The notes: generated from the letters alone by a model not told the origin. DNA of 64,000 bases from Acipenser ruthenus (GCF_902713425.1 NC_081217.1:21058659-21122658); one strand, 5' to 3'. Positions 10,403 through 23,068 are shown, counted from the stretch's first letter. Made by a program: numbers and translations.

Positions 10403-13400
10403 ATGGGAAACGCCAGCGGTGCTGCGGTGGAGGAAATCACAGCCTGCGAGATTCATCAGTGGTACAGAAAGTTCATGACTGAGTGCCCGTCGGGGCAGCT
10501 CACCCTCTACGAGTTCAAGCAGTTCTTCGGACTGAAGGATCTGTCCCCCGGCGCCAATGCCTACATCGAGCAAATGTTTGAAACTTTTGACGTGAACAAG
10601 GTAACGGAATCTTCTCCTTCATAAAGCTGCGACTCATTTCAACTCAAACACAAAGGATAGAGTAGTTACGTAGTAGCGAGGGCACAAACTCTGTACTGTT
10701 GTGTTTATGATGCATTTTCTTTGGGAGCAGCTTTTACAAAAAAGCTAAAAGTATAGGCAAGCTTAGTGAGGAACAGTGAAACGTGGTATAGCATTAAAAA
10801 AAGCATGGTAAACTATACTAAATACGTGATCTAGATAATAGAGAGATCATTTTAAGATTTATTTTAATATCCATCATAAAAAGCTGATGTTAGTTCAAGG
10901 GAAAGCATGAATACTTAACTATAATAAAGAAAAAATAAACGTCGTGCTCAGCCATTATCAACCCCCAAGCCAGCAATGAACCAGGATCGGATACCTACAT
11001 GATTCTAAATGAAGCACTGTCGAGTGTTTTTAAGAGAGATGGATAATCAGTTAGGATTAAAACAAGCTCAGTTAATGAATATCTGCCGCTGGGTCAGACT
11101 GCGGTAAACAGGGACGCCTCATGCGCTTGGTGCAGTGGAGGTCAGTTAACAGGGAATCCGATTAACTAAGGGGATCAGCTATTTTGGTTTAATCAGGATT
11201 TAGAGCTCGGAGGTAAAGACCCTGTAAAGCAGATTGGAAGCCTAAACCCACGGTAATGTTCTGAATCAAATGAAAACTGCTGCTCTAATGAATAGTGAAA
11301 TTGCTCCATGCCATTTTAACCTGAACGAAGTTGGCCACACATTTCAGGGTCTGTTATATAAACCCCCGATAATGCATCTGTTAATGTGATCTGAAGGAGT
11401 TTATAAACACTATTAGACCGCTATTAATAATCACAGTAACAGGCTATAGCAGTTCCGTGTTAACATGTAACTACATTATTCACGAGAAACCTTTGAATTA
11501 CCTGTTAACAAACGTGCACCTGCACTTCAGTCAGTAGCACGCCGTTAATAATGTGTTAATGAGCCCCATGCCAGCCTCTGACCGGACCCCCACCAGTCTA
11601 ACAGCGCCTCTGTTTACAGGACGGTTATATTGACTTCATGGAGTATGTGGCAGCGTTGAGCCTAGTTCTCAAAGCCAAGGTGGGAAAGAAGCTCAAATGG
11701 TACTTTAAGCTCTATGACATGGATGGCAATGGCAGCATTGACCGGGGAGAGCTCCTGAACATTATCAAGGTAAAACCGCTGTAAACTACACTGTATTTAA
11801 ATGTCAAGCTTGCATTGCAACCCTTTGCTGCCCTGTAACATCTGTAAGCCTTGGATAAAGGCGTCTGCCAAATAAATACATTAATTAACTCCGTGACATC
11901 ACAGAGAACGAGGCCGCAGATCAAAAGAAACACACACAGATCAAATTGAACACATCTTTTCTTTACTAAAAAACTATTTTTTTATATATAATAATTAGGC
12001 GATGTCGGTTAGCATCTTGACTTTTTCTTTTGGCTAACATCAGTCATAAAATTTCACGCTGACTTTTGAGTTAAAAATGCAGTTATGCACCACAATGCTG
12101 CGTTTCGTGTGAATGGCCATTGGGGGGCGCTACAACAGAGCCTACCGGTCTCACTGATCTCTGCCAAGTGTGATCTGAGGCTGGCGAGATCGGAGATTAT
12201 AGTGTTGGTATTTTGCTGCTGTGATTGGACTTTTTATCTATTTTTTAACAAATAAGCTTTCGATTTGAGAATTGTCTACTTGTCCGATCATTTTTAAACG
12301 TTTTTTTTTAAAAAAACGTCCATTCCATTTAGGTCAGATCGCTCCTGTAATCACAAACATGAGCGCGATCTGTCGTCCTAACAGGGGTTACAGTACAGTG
12401 CTGTCGTCAGCTGTAGCCTGTGATCATGGAATTAAGAATAGGGTTTTATAGGGAAATATCAGTTACACTGGCATTGTACTGCGATATACTTAGGCACTAG
12501 ATGACCTGGTAAACCACAGCCTTGTGTACAGTGGAGCATTGTGGAAGCCGCGGTGATCTGCAAACTTACTGTAATACGGTACAGGGATCCCAGCTGCTGC
12601 AGCTGAAGTTAGGAATACAGGATGTTTCAGCTGTTCCAAGCTGTGGCTAGCGATTCCTTCATCGGTTTCTTCATTTCTTTATTCGACAGGCCATCAGAGC
12701 CATTAATGGCTGCAAGCATGACACGACAGCGGAAGAATTCACCAACATGGTGTTTGAGAAGATCGATATCAACAGCGATGGTAAGGAAGCATGGCGCGTG
12801 TCTCAATCGAAAGAGGCAGTGGATATTCTGCTGTTTCATTCACTGGAAACCCAGTGGAAGTGAATGGTAGAGATATGCGTCCTATGTTGTGCTGTCCCAT
12901 ACTTCTTTGTGAGCTCCCCTCCTTGCCCGAGCTTCCCCCTGCTCTCCCTGTGCTTGACTACACTTTGTTGCAGAGCGTTGAAGACCAGCCGCTGTTCAGC
13001 TGCGGCCAAACCTATTGCATCAACAACAGTTTTAGGGTTGAGGCATCATTTAAAAACCAAAACCCTAATCTCTAATTTAACATTGTTTGCAATTCAATAT
13101 GTTTACGTTGTCACATTATTCAGCAGGTTTCATTCGACTTTATGAAGCAAAGTGAGTTCATTCTATAGGGTGTTGCAGAAGTTTGGGTCATAGCTGTAAG
13201 ATAACAGTCCCACACAAGCCCGCAGAACGCATTCAGTCAGTTGTGTGAATCTAAGCCAGTTGAAAGACCTGCAGACCATGGCCATCCAGAGTTAGCCAGG
13301 GTGATGGAGGGTACAGCCCCCTGCCTGGTGTGGGGCAGTCAGTCTGAGCCTTGCCTCTGCTCTGCGTTGCAGGAGAGCTGTCTATGGAGGAGTTCTTGGA

Positions 13401-13518
13401 TGAGGTCCAGAAGGACGAGCTGCTGCTGGACATCCTGACCCAGAGTCTGGACCTCTACCATATCGCGGGCGTGATCCAGAGCAACAGCCAGCCAGAGAGC
13501 CAGGAGGAGGAGTGCTGA
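10403..13518 (+). CDS. GUCA1A: Guanylate cyclase-activating protein 1 (GCAP1)
   Basis: Four coding exons: 10403-10600, 11620-11769, 12690-12780, 13373-13518; all junctions are GT-AG and in phase, giving 194 residues (human 201). GCAP1 is the Ca2+/Mg2+-switched activator of retinal guanylate cyclase in photoreceptor outer segments. It starts MGNASG, the N-myristoylation signal, at the first ATG of the exon. EF-hand 1 is degenerate with the family's conserved ECPSG. Complete 12-residue loops are seen at D63-E74, D99-E110 and D142-E153. The segment [17 protein letters not shown] is the GCAP1 rather than GCAP2/3 type. The C-terminal tail is short and acidic. GUCA1B faces it tail to tail, as in other vertebrates. 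Poly(A) signals are at 14012 and 14931, the latter inside the inverted repeat. Paralogue assignment to GUCA1A is firm, though fish have several GCAPs. Confidence 0.95.
11839..11885 (+). mobile_element. SINE 3' tail fragment in GUCA1A intron 2
   Basis: CTGTAAGCCTTGGATAAAGG followed by cgtctgccaaataaataca is a decayed copy of the SINE tail seen complete at 4.9 kb. Confidence 0.7.
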
Positions 13519-14011
13519 AGCTGGGAGAGCCCCAGACCGGAGAGGGCCCTCCTGTGGAGAAACATGCCTCATATTTCTGACTTGAATCTTTAATGTGTGT
13601 TGCGTGTCCATCTGTCGAAATATACCACTAATACTCCAGATTGATAATTTAAAAGACAAGCAGAGGAGTGGTGGTCTCATGACCCTCACTGATGAATGTT
13701 AAGCTACACAGCACTGCGCTGTCTCCCCAGAATAGCGAATGATTGCTTCTCGTAACAGTGAAGGGTCACAGGGGCTCGGAATGACCTGCAAGCTGAGCAT
13801 TCGGTGAGGTTATACTGTAGCAACACGTGCCTTGTTTGGACCTGTGCTGTATGAAAAGTTCAAATGGGTTCAAGTCAAACTTGATAAAAAAACCTATATG
13901 ATGTTTCCTGTTCAGCTTGCTTCTGACTTGTTGTGTATTCTGATAGAAATGACCTTTTAGTTATTTGTTTATGTATTTATTAACGATGTAAACGGGACTG
14001 GGGTCTGTATT

Positions 14012-14017
14012 AATAAA
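14012..14017 (+). terminator. Poly(A) signal of GUCA1A, proximal
   Basis: AATAAA about 0.5 kb after the GUCA1A stop, with a GT-rich stretch just downstream (gttgcagtgtatcgctttctgt). Confidence 0.65.
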
Positions 14018-14637
14018 CTCGTTGCAGTGTATCGCTTTCTGTTTTATAGAAACTGATTTAGAAAGCCGCTCTGAGGTTTGCACAGTGAGTGCAGAAAGCT
14101 GCTCTGATGCATTTTACAAAGCCCTGTACTCCAAATCGTCATCAGGGTCAGTCTGATGAGAAACAAGAAAACCATTTATTAATAAACGCATGAGCCACCA
14201 CTCAGAACAACTCACAAACCCCTGCGGCAAATACCTGAGCTGTTTGTTTCTGGTATGGTAACTTTACTGGCTGCATTCCTGTGAAAATACCATGCTAATT
14301 ACTGTCTGGAGGAAATAGCTTTGAGAATCCAGCCCTGGAGTCACCTCATCAGCAGCTTCAGAAAAGTGAATTCCATTTTAGTATGTTTGTTCGCTCCAGC
14401 TTTGTGAATGAACGTGTGCACTTTACTGTAGGCAGGATTATGTTCATGTCGGTTCTTTAAGCTACAGAGCAGTTCCAGTGATTGTCCCAAAGCTCTTCTT
14501 GTGTGCTCTGGTGTAACAGATTGGGAGGAGACCGCTGGGCGAATATTATGATGTTTGCAAAGGAAATGCAAACAGTGATCAAACTGCATTCAAGAATGAT
14601 TGTGCCTCCAGCAAAGGTTATCAGATGATGGAGTAGG

Positions 14638-15477
14638 ATTTTCTTGTCCTGCTTTCCCGTATTCTGTGTGCTTTATCGGTTTCTTCCCATGCCTGACAGT
14701 ACTTCCAATGTGCTATACTGCACACTGACATAAACCTTCATCTCAATGTGATGGGATCTATTCCTAAAACAGGCTTCCATGCTAACACTTCAAACAGTCT
14801 CCACTCCACAGACAGCTCGGATCTACTGTACAGATTGTGAGGGAACAATTCTGGACCAAATCAAAAAAAGCAAACCTGCTGGTTGATATTTTGCGAATGG
14901 ACAGTATTTTGTACAAAGTGAATGACTGTAAATAAAGAATATTTCATTTCTTAAACCTGGGCGTCACTGATGATTCTAGAACTACGAGTGTTAGATTAAT
15001 TACACCCAGGGCTGTGTTTATTTCCCAGGGAAAAACTGACTTATTTCACGGTCTAGAAAACAGGCATTTCAAGATATTTCAGGGCTGCATGTTTTAATAA
15101 AGCAGAAACAAAATAGCATTGAAAATTGACCATTTTATCCAGGGTTACACAACACATGTTTCTTAACATTGAAATGCTAAATTGTAGAATATGGTATGTA
15201 TTATATTTCGTATGTCCACCTTTTTAAAGACAGTCTATTTTCACTATCGGTGAATTATCAAACAAAATAAAAACAGAAATAAGACACGTGAAATGTCCTC
15301 TCTCTCGTTGCTTCTGCTCTTAATCAGTTTCTACCTGGAGACTCATTCTGCCTCGTACCTCTAACGAGGTATCTAATCATAATTCCGCTCTGCCCTGTCG
15401 TCTGGGTTTTAGAAAGAGGAAAGCAGCTCATCGCTATTCCCAGGAAAGGGCTGCCTGTTATAGAAACGGCTAACCTC
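14638..15477 (+). repeat. Left arm of an 840-bp inverted repeat
   Basis: It pairs base for base with the reverse complement of 16163-17002: 840 bases each, no gaps, about 10 substitutions by eye, mostly near the outer and inner ends, with the middle about 530 bases almost identical. A 685-base spacer separates the arms. The arm contains AATAAA at 14931-14936, usable as a distal GUCA1A poly(A) signal. No open frame of note lies inside. Confidence 0.95.
14931..14936 (+). terminator. Distal poly(A) signal of GUCA1A in left arm
   Basis: TGTAAATAAAGAATATTTC; mirrored exactly by a minus-strand AATAAA in the right arm. Confidence 0.5.
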
Positions 15478-16162
15478 AACAGAAATAAAGGCAGTAACAA
15501 AGCCAGCTGTGGTCTGTTTCCGTGTTTTACTGCGACACTCCAGCTGTTCCCTCGCCCTTTCACTGCGGCTCGGGACAGGATTCCGGAGGGTTCACATCTG
15601 CCCCGCAGTTTGTCACCCCCTGCTGGTCGTCCCAGGAACTGCTGGCCGAAGACTGGCACACAGCTGATTCTGTTTCGCCCCTTTTTTATTTTCTGTTTTA
15701 TCACGTTGACACTTTTTAACCCCACTGGTGTTTTGCACAGGTGATGAGATGATTAAGGATAAAAGCCCAGAGGTTCTGTAAAATGTTCCTGTGTTAGCTG
15801 TAGTGTTCTATGCAGGCAGTAGCTGGCTCCAGCTGTTACTGTCTCTTGTATCATGGGCTTATAGTTAAAGTTAGTTAGTAAGTTGTCATGTTGTTTTTGT
15901 CTTTTCCTGTAAGTCGCCTTGGATAAAAGACAGCTGCTAAATAAACAGATCTATGCAATAATATATGCAATGCGTTACCCCAGAGCACAGATTTGTGGTG
16001 ACTTCACAAGTCCTCATAACAAGTAACTAGGCCACCCTGATCTGAGGGGATTCGCTCCTTTGAGTCATGTGATCTTTCTAAGATCATGGTAATCCAATGG
16101 CACCTGAGCCGTCAGTCTGGGAAAAGGTTACACTCCTCAACGCTGCTGCTGTGGACGGGATA
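15478..16162. other. Spacer of the inverted repeat, with SINE tail
   Basis: The 685-base loop holds a SINE 3' tail at 15910-15950 (taagtcgccttggataaaag). No exon or gene is seen. Confidence 0.7.
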
Positions 16163-17002
16163 GAGGTTAGCCGTTTCTATAACAGGCAGCCCTTTCCTGG
16201 GAATAGCGATGAGCTGCTTTCCTCTCTCTAAAACCCAGGCGACAGGGCAGAGCGGAATTATGATTAGACACCTCGTTAGAGGTTCGAGGCAGAATGAGTC
16301 TCCAGGTAGAAACTGATTAAGAGCAGAAGCAATGAGAGAGAGGACATTTCACGTGTCTTATTTCTGTTTTTATTTTGTTTGATAATTCACCGATAGTGAA
16401 AATAGACTGTCTTTAAAAAGGTGGACATACGAAATATAATACATACCATATTCTACAATTTAGCATTTCAATGTTAAGAAACATGTGTTGTGTAACCCTG
16501 GATAAAATGGTCAATTTTCAATGCTATTTTGTTTCTGCTTTATTAAAACATGCAGCCCTGAAATATCTTGAAATGCCTGTTTTTTAGACCGTGAAATAAG
16601 TCAGTTTTTCCCTGGGAAATAAACACAGCCCTGGGTGTAATTAATCTAACACTCGTAGTTCTAGAATCATCAGTGACGCCCAGGTTTAAGAAATGAAATA
16701 TTCTTTATTTACAGTCATTCACTTTGTACAAAATACTGTCCATTCGCAAAATATCAACCAGCAGGTTTGCTTTTTTTGATTTGGTCCAGAATTGTTCCCT
16801 CACAATCTGTACAGTAGATCCGAGCTGTCTGTGGAGTGGAGACTGTTTGAAGTGTTAGCATTGAAGCCTGTTTTAGGAATAGGTCCCATCACATTGAGAT
16901 GAAGGTTTATGTCAGTGTGCAGTATAGCACATTGGAAGTACTGTCAGGCATGGGAAGAAAGCGATAAAGCACACAGAATACGGGAAAGCAAGACAAGAAA
17001 AT
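16163..17002 (-). repeat. Right arm of an 840-bp inverted repeat
   Basis: Reverse complement of 14638-15477. It carries AATAAA on the minus strand (16704-16709), the counterpart of the left arm's signal, placed to end GUCA1B transcripts about 1.3 kb after the stop codon. Confidence 0.95.
16704..16709 (-). terminator. Probable poly(A) signal of GUCA1B in right arm
   Basis: TTTATT on the plus strand, the mirror image of the left arm signal at 14931. I saw no better minus-strand signal between 18009 and here. Confidence 0.5.
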
Positions 17003-18008
17003 GAACATGACCAAGGAATGCAAACCATCGTATAGAAAGGGAAACTGGAGAGTTCAGTGTGGGAGCGTTTAGCATACTGTTACATGGGGTTCCAAATGAT
17101 TTGACCACGATCCTGAATCAATCGCTTTCCTCAGTGAAATACATCCTTGTTCCACAGTAAAAACACACGTAAACTTTATGAAACGGTCCATCTCATTATT
17201 TCTCATTGGTGGTCCTTTGATAGCCCTGGTTTTGGGTCATTGTACTGTACATTGTGTTATTTATAGCTGAATTAACACCTTGATCCTAAATGTAGTGAGG
17301 CTGAGCTCAAGATAAACCCTTTGCCATGCGGATGACCTGAAAAATGCTGTCTTAGAGAAACTCAAGGAACTGATCTCGATGTGATGGAAGAGAAAGAGAG
17401 AGAGGAAGGGGGAAGGGGGGTGGGGGAGAGGAAAAGCAAGCGTTGGGAAGCAAAGACTGCCACGTCATCGCTGAAACAAGAAGAAGGCCAATTATTGCAA
17501 AGTGTCTCATTGCCTGGCCACTTCATTAGCACCTGATTGGGTTTGGCACTGCCCTGGTATACCCTGGGTCCCTCGAGGACTCTGGAAGGCAGAGCAATCC
17601 AGTGTAATTCAGCATCGCTGTGGATCCACCTAACATGGAGTCACCTGTACCTTGAGGCCGATCACTAAGCCAGCCACTGTGTGAGAATGGCTTGAGGAGC
17701 ATGACAGAAATCTTCCGTGGCCACCACACCTGCGTGAGCTGGTAACGAGTGGATTAACATCCTGGGAGCCCCTTGCTGAATCAAGGCTGTGATCAGGGTC
17801 CTAATAAAATAGCCAGCAGTGTACTTCATAGACATATATGTTATCCCTAGTGAATGTTCTAGTGCAAACACACCTAGGGTTACAATTTCAGAAGCCTGAG
17901 ATGTAAAACAACATAAAACACCGAAAAAATAAAGCAACAGACCGAAAGGAAAGGGCAGGGCAGAAGGAAGGGGAGCGCTCGGTAGCAAGTCCTTTGGTTT
18001 GAGCGCCT

Positions 18009-20463
18009 TCAGAATAAAGTGCTCTTCCTTCTCTGCGCACTAATCCAGCCTCCCGGGTTCACGTCCATCTGAAGCATCTTCATCACCCACTTGTCTCTCT
18101 GCGCTCCGTCAATGAACTCGTCCAGAGAGAGCTGGCCTGCGGGGGGAGAGTCGAGAGAAATCCTGGCAAATCCGTACCTCCTAGAGTGAGCAATCAAACT
18201 TCCAAGTAATTGTCACTAACAAAACAATTCTGTAAAGCCATGTTGCACTTCCATCAGAACATACAGCTGAAATGTGCAGTTTTAAAAGAGATGCATATTA
18301 AACCACACGTGTATTTTCATTAGAAAACCTCTGGTACTAATGTAGGTTCAAGGAAGTTTATAAACTGTGCATTTGAGACGTATCAAACGAAGCGATGGGC
18401 ATGGCAGAGGAATTGTATGCCACGAATTTGTTCGCTAGAATTACTTTAAATCCTAGTTTTACTAAATATACTATTGATGGTGATGAAAAGAGACATGCTT
18501 ACCGTCTCCGTTCGCGTCGACTAATTGGAATATCCTGTCGACGACTTGATCGGGGGTGAGCAGGAGGCAGGCATCGCCCGTCTCCCCATGGCAGGCTTTC
18601 TTCAATCGGTATATAGCCTGCAAAACAACACAAGAGTCTTAATACACCATACAGCATACACCATATATAATACACCACACACCGTATACAACACACCAAA
18701 GTAGAGCATCAAACTCAATAATTACCAATTCATTTTCCAAAGATGCTTGACGCAGCGTGAAAGCGCCCACATGCACGAAGCTGCCAGGTAGAGCTGCACA
18801 AACTGCTGATTCGATAATTCACATGAGCTCAGGGGCACTGCTGCTGATTGGGCTCATTTACACATCAAGTGAAGAAACAGCTGCTTGGGTTTGCGTGGAT
18901 CGCTGTTCTCCACAGAGTCTCAGAAAAGCAGCTCCACCCGAATCCTGCCCTCACCTCCACCATCTCCACCCGAATCCTGCCCTCACCTCCACCATCTCCA
19001 CCCGAATCCTGCCCTCACCTCCACCATCTCCACCCGAATCCTGCCCTCACCTCCACCATCTCCACCCGAATCCTGCCCTCACCTCCACCATCTCCACCCG
19101 AATCCTGCCCTCACCTCCACCATCTCCACCCGAATCCTGCCCTCACCTCCACCATCTCCACCCGAATCCTGCCCTCACCTCCACCATCTCCACCTGAATC
19201 CTGCCCTCACCTCCACCATCTCCACCCGAATCCTGCCCTCACCTCCACCATCTCCACCCGAATCCTGCCCTCACCACCACCATCTCCACCCGAATCCTGC
19301 CCTCACCTCCACCATCTCCACCTGAATCCTGCCCTCACCTCCACCATCTCCACCCGAATCCTGCCCTCACCTCCACCATCGCCACCCGAATCCTGCCCTC
19401 ACCTCCACCATCTCCACCTGAATCCTGCCCTCACCTCCACCATCTCCACCTGAATCCTGCCCTCACCTCCACCATCTCCACCCGAATCCTGCCCTCACCT
19501 CCACCATCTCCACCCGAATCCTGCCCTCACCTCCACCATCTCCACCTGAATCCTGCCCTCACCTCCACCATCTCCACCTGAATCCTGCCCTCACCTCCAC
19601 CATCTCCACCCGAATCCTGCCCTCACCTCCACAATCTCCAGCAGCTCCGTCTTGTCAATGCACCCGTTCCCGTCCTTGTCGTACATCTTAAAGGTCCACT
19701 TCAGCTTGTGCTCCAGCTTCCCTCTCAACACCAGGTTCAGCGCTGCCACGTACTCCAGGAAATCAATCGTGTTGTCCTGAGAAAGAAAGAAACAAAGACA
19801 CTTATCACTGCGCCAGCTTCCAGTTGGACATCATTTTCGGTAATATTTCTTCCTGGTTTTAGAGTACAAACAAAAACTGCCGATGTTGCAGAAGAGCAAG
19901 AAAGAGCTACAATGATGCATGCATGGGTGATCTCTCCAACGACCCCGGGTTTGAGGCTCAGTAACATCCATTCTTTGTTTTCTTTTAAGAAACAAATGGG
20001 CTGGTTCACGGCTGTAAATACTTTTGTAAATATGTCCCCTTACATTTTCCATTTTTTTTAAATACATTTTCTAGTTATACAGACAAGATCAAGTTTTCTT
20101 TTTAAGAAAATAGTCAGTTAGTATCACAATGGGGAATAAACTTTCCCTTTTTTCCCCCTGAATGAATTTTCTACTCATACAGTGAGCTTGACATATCAGA
20201 GAAGCCCCAGCTGTTCCTCTGAGCTCTCCTGTGTGATCGTCGGCTGTGGTTTGCGCTGCACCCACCCCGTTCTTGTCGAAGGCACGGAACATGTTCTCGA
20301 TGTACTCGGCTGCCTCCTGGTTGTCCGTGACCCCGAAGAAGCCCTTGAACTCGTGCATGAAGAGAGTCCCACTGGGGCACTCCACCACGAACTTCTTATA
20401 CCACTCCTGGAGCTCGGCCACACCAATCTCAGCCTCCTTATCTTCACTCAGCTGCTGCCCCAT
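18009..20463 (-). CDS. GUCA1B: Guanylate cyclase-activating protein 2 (GCAP2)
   Basis: Four minus-strand exons: 20463-20266, 19776-19627, 18617-18503, 18136-18009; all in phase, 196 residues (human about 200). GCAP2 is the second Ca2+ sensor of photoreceptor guanylate cyclase. It begins MGQQLS (myristoylation site). An upstream in-frame GTG was ignored in favour of this ATG because MGQ is the family start. It carries [20 protein letters not shown], then EF loops at D63-E74, D99-E110 and D150-E161. The C-terminal [17 protein letters not shown] and RRKS are GCAP2 hallmarks. The exon pattern matches GUCA1A, as expected from their old duplication. Intron 2 opens directly into a 32-bp minisatellite built from the exon 2 donor. 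The sense-strand 5' UTR has a (GAA)n(GGA)n purine tract. Very confident. Confidence 0.96.
18933..19640 (-). repeat. 32-bp minisatellite made of repeated splice-donor sequence
   Basis: About 22 units of 32 bases. Read on the GUCA1B sense strand, each is GAGATGGTGGAG|GTGAGGGC followed by AGGATTCGGGTG. The first 'unit' is the real junction: the last 12 bases of exon 2 (with ATT for ATG) plus the first 20 of intron 2. So the array repeats a GAG|GTGAGG donor-like site down the first 0.7 kb of the intron. Long Pro/Ser/His open frames on the plus strand are by-products, since three units make 96 bases. Confidence 0.92.
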
Positions 20464-20499
20464 GGCCCGCTGCTCGTCCACCTTTCTTTCTTCAACCTC

Positions 20500-20562
20500 C
20501 CTGTTTATTCCTCCTCCTCCTCCTCCTCCTTCTTCTTCTTCTTCTTCTTCTTCTTCTTCTTC
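20500..20562. repeat. (CCT)n(TTC)n tract in GUCA1B 5' UTR
   Basis: About seven CCT then about ten TTC units, which is a polypurine (GAA)n(GGA)n run on the GUCA1B sense strand, 40-100 bases before its start codon. Mirror-type purine tracts can form triplex DNA; no function is shown here. Confidence 0.9.
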
Positions 20563-21997
20563 ACCTGAAGCTTTCCTCTTTCAAAACCAATTCAAACGAA
20601 CGTCCCCGTTCTTCTCTCTTTTTCTTTTTGAATGCTCCCTGCTGGTCTTTCTGGTATCCTTTCTGTCTGGCTGGAGCTGCTGCTGCTGCTGTCTGTTCGC
20701 TTTCTTCTCGAGATCAGAAGAACCGAATGGCAACAAGCAAAGCACAGAAGAATATCCGCTCCTCAGCTCCGCAGGGACAGTTGTGAGAAGCGCCCGGCTT
20801 GTCTCTTTCCATTAAGTTGGCACCAGGGATTTGAGACGTCAGCTGTTGTCAGCCTCAATCAGTACTAAGTTCACTGGGAGATTCCCCTTTTAATGCAATG
20901 CGGAAACCTTCCAAGCATTGCTCAGCCTCACCTTTCAAAAGAAAAACGGTTTGCTTTCTTTTAACTTAGCATTCCTTGAGATCTCGTACCACGCTTTCTG
21001 TGCTGGCATGCCACTCTGGATTCAGGAACTTTGCTTGAGCAGAACTTCAGCGATATCGATAGCGATATCAGAAGAGGGGTCCCTGATAACCTGGCCTCAG
21101 AGACCCTCAAACTGCCACAACCACACACACAGATAAAGGATTCTGTACTGTCACAATTTCAGAGACAGAAACTGATACTGTAATCGGCACTTAGGAACAC
21201 ATTTGTGGCCCCTCGATGTATATCCTATTGATGTGGCCCCTGGGGTCCACAAAGTGACTCCCCAGTGCTGTCATTGTGCCCCTCATGGATCAGTTATTGC
21301 CCTCCCTCCAGTGTCACCCCCTGCTTGTGACTTTTCTTTTTATTAACATGCAACATGGTAGACCACAGAGAAGTGTGGTAAAGCATGCAAAATGCATGGG
21401 ATAAGCATGGGAGTATTTATACAGTAAGATTTACCATGGTAAACGTTTCTATGGTGCAGAGCAGCAGCTAACCAGCTCCCAGCAGCTCAGAAAGTTCACA
21501 GTGGAATCTTCTTGCAATTGGAACCCAGTGAGTCACTGAACTCTAATCCTCCAGAGCCGGTAATCCTCCAACGACAGGCTAAATATAGGCAGATTTCACT
21601 GAAAACATTACAAGTGTGAAGCTGAGCTAGCCCCGTCGCACAGGGAGAGACACGTGTCACATAGCAATGTCCTGGGGCAGGGAGATGCATCCCAGCGATG
21701 AGACTGTGGAAATCCTGATAGCAATGCCAGCATGGGGAACGCAATGGACACACCTTCATCAATGTGCTTTAATTAGGGGCTGATCGGATCAATCTGTACC
21801 CTGCCAGGATCAAAACAAAGCTGGATTGTTTGAGAACGGATGTGCAGCTCACTGTGACTGACCCCAAACTGTCACATGTGTCTAAAAAGGGCTATGGGTT
21901 CATAATCAAGGATTACATCCCTATTGTTCACATGACAGACAGGTAGATAACTCCCCACTGGACGATGTGTTGACATATCTAGAAACGTTTCATTGTA

Positions 21998-21998
<1 letters not shown>

Positions 21999-22052
<54 letters not shown>

Positions 22053-22110
22053 TAGTCATTTAGCAGACAATGCATCACAACTGCTGCTGCAGAGTCACTT
22101 ATACATTACA
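21999..22110 (-). mobile_element. SINE 3' fragment, minus strand
   Basis: Reverse-complement reading gives AAGTGACTCTGCAGCAGCAG, then TGCATTGTCTGCTAAATGAC and a (TAA)n tail, matching the 3' half of the 4.7 kb SINE without its central part. Confidence 0.75.
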
Positions 22111-23003
22111 CATGCAAGTTAAAATAACAATGATAAAATTGTCCTGAATTTATATTGACACCAGTGGACACACTTGTTTGAATCCATCATCATCATAGAG
22201 GATTGCACAGCACTGTACTATGATGAGGTTCTAGAGCTTAACACACCAGCGAAGACCCCTTGTTAAATCTGGATCATACACTCTTATCGCTTCACCATCT
22301 GACCATTCACTCATTTGGTATGACTGTGTTGACAGAAAATTATACTTTACCTTCAGCAGCATCTGTGTATAAGGGCTGGAAATGCAGGCCCCTATCTGAT
22401 ATGCTGAATACTGTAAAAGATATTGAGGTACATGAGGTTCACACGAACGCGTGCTTTATCTATGTGAAAGGAAACCAGCCACAGTGGCAGCGATTCCTCT
22501 GTCCGTTTCTTCTCCGCACGCACCTCGCTTGCCTCTATATTCAAAACGCTGCTGTTGTGTGAAGCTGCATGTTTGGTTTTTGAAATAGGAACACTGAAAA
22601 CACCTAGCAGCTAGCTGCCCGAATGTAGTGTACAATATGCCCTGCAGGTGCAGATGGATGGGCTGTTCACTGAGTAGTTTAGACAAGCCTTGTGGAAGAT
22701 GCAGCAATGACTTGATGCAGCACCGAGTCACCCTGCTGGAGTTTGCACAGTGTCGTCACTGCTCGCTGAAGTTCAGCTGCAGGCAGTTTCAGGGCGTGGT
22801 CCGCTGGTATCTCCCCACAAGACATATATATACGTGAAGCAGAGACCGGAAACGCGCTTCGTTAGTGAAAAGCGTGCTAGGTGCGTCACCAGGTTTGTTT
22901 CCATATTTTTTTTTTTTTTTTTTTATTGTTTACGAGAGACTAAAAAAGGTAACCTATTTTAACACCAATGCTAGCAATCGCACCTGTGAAAGCAATGTAG
23001 ATC

Positions 23004-23006
<3 letters not shown>

Positions 23007-23068
<62 letters not shown>
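23007..23068. repeat. (TA)n microsatellite
   Basis: About 31 TA units about 550 bases before the first IRF6 exon end. Confidence 0.95.

Noticed and set aside
18757-19453. Three plus-strand open frames of 146-201 codons rich in Pro, Ser and His
   Set aside because: All three frames of the same 32-bp minisatellite inside GUCA1B intron 2; coding capacity is an artefact of the repeat.
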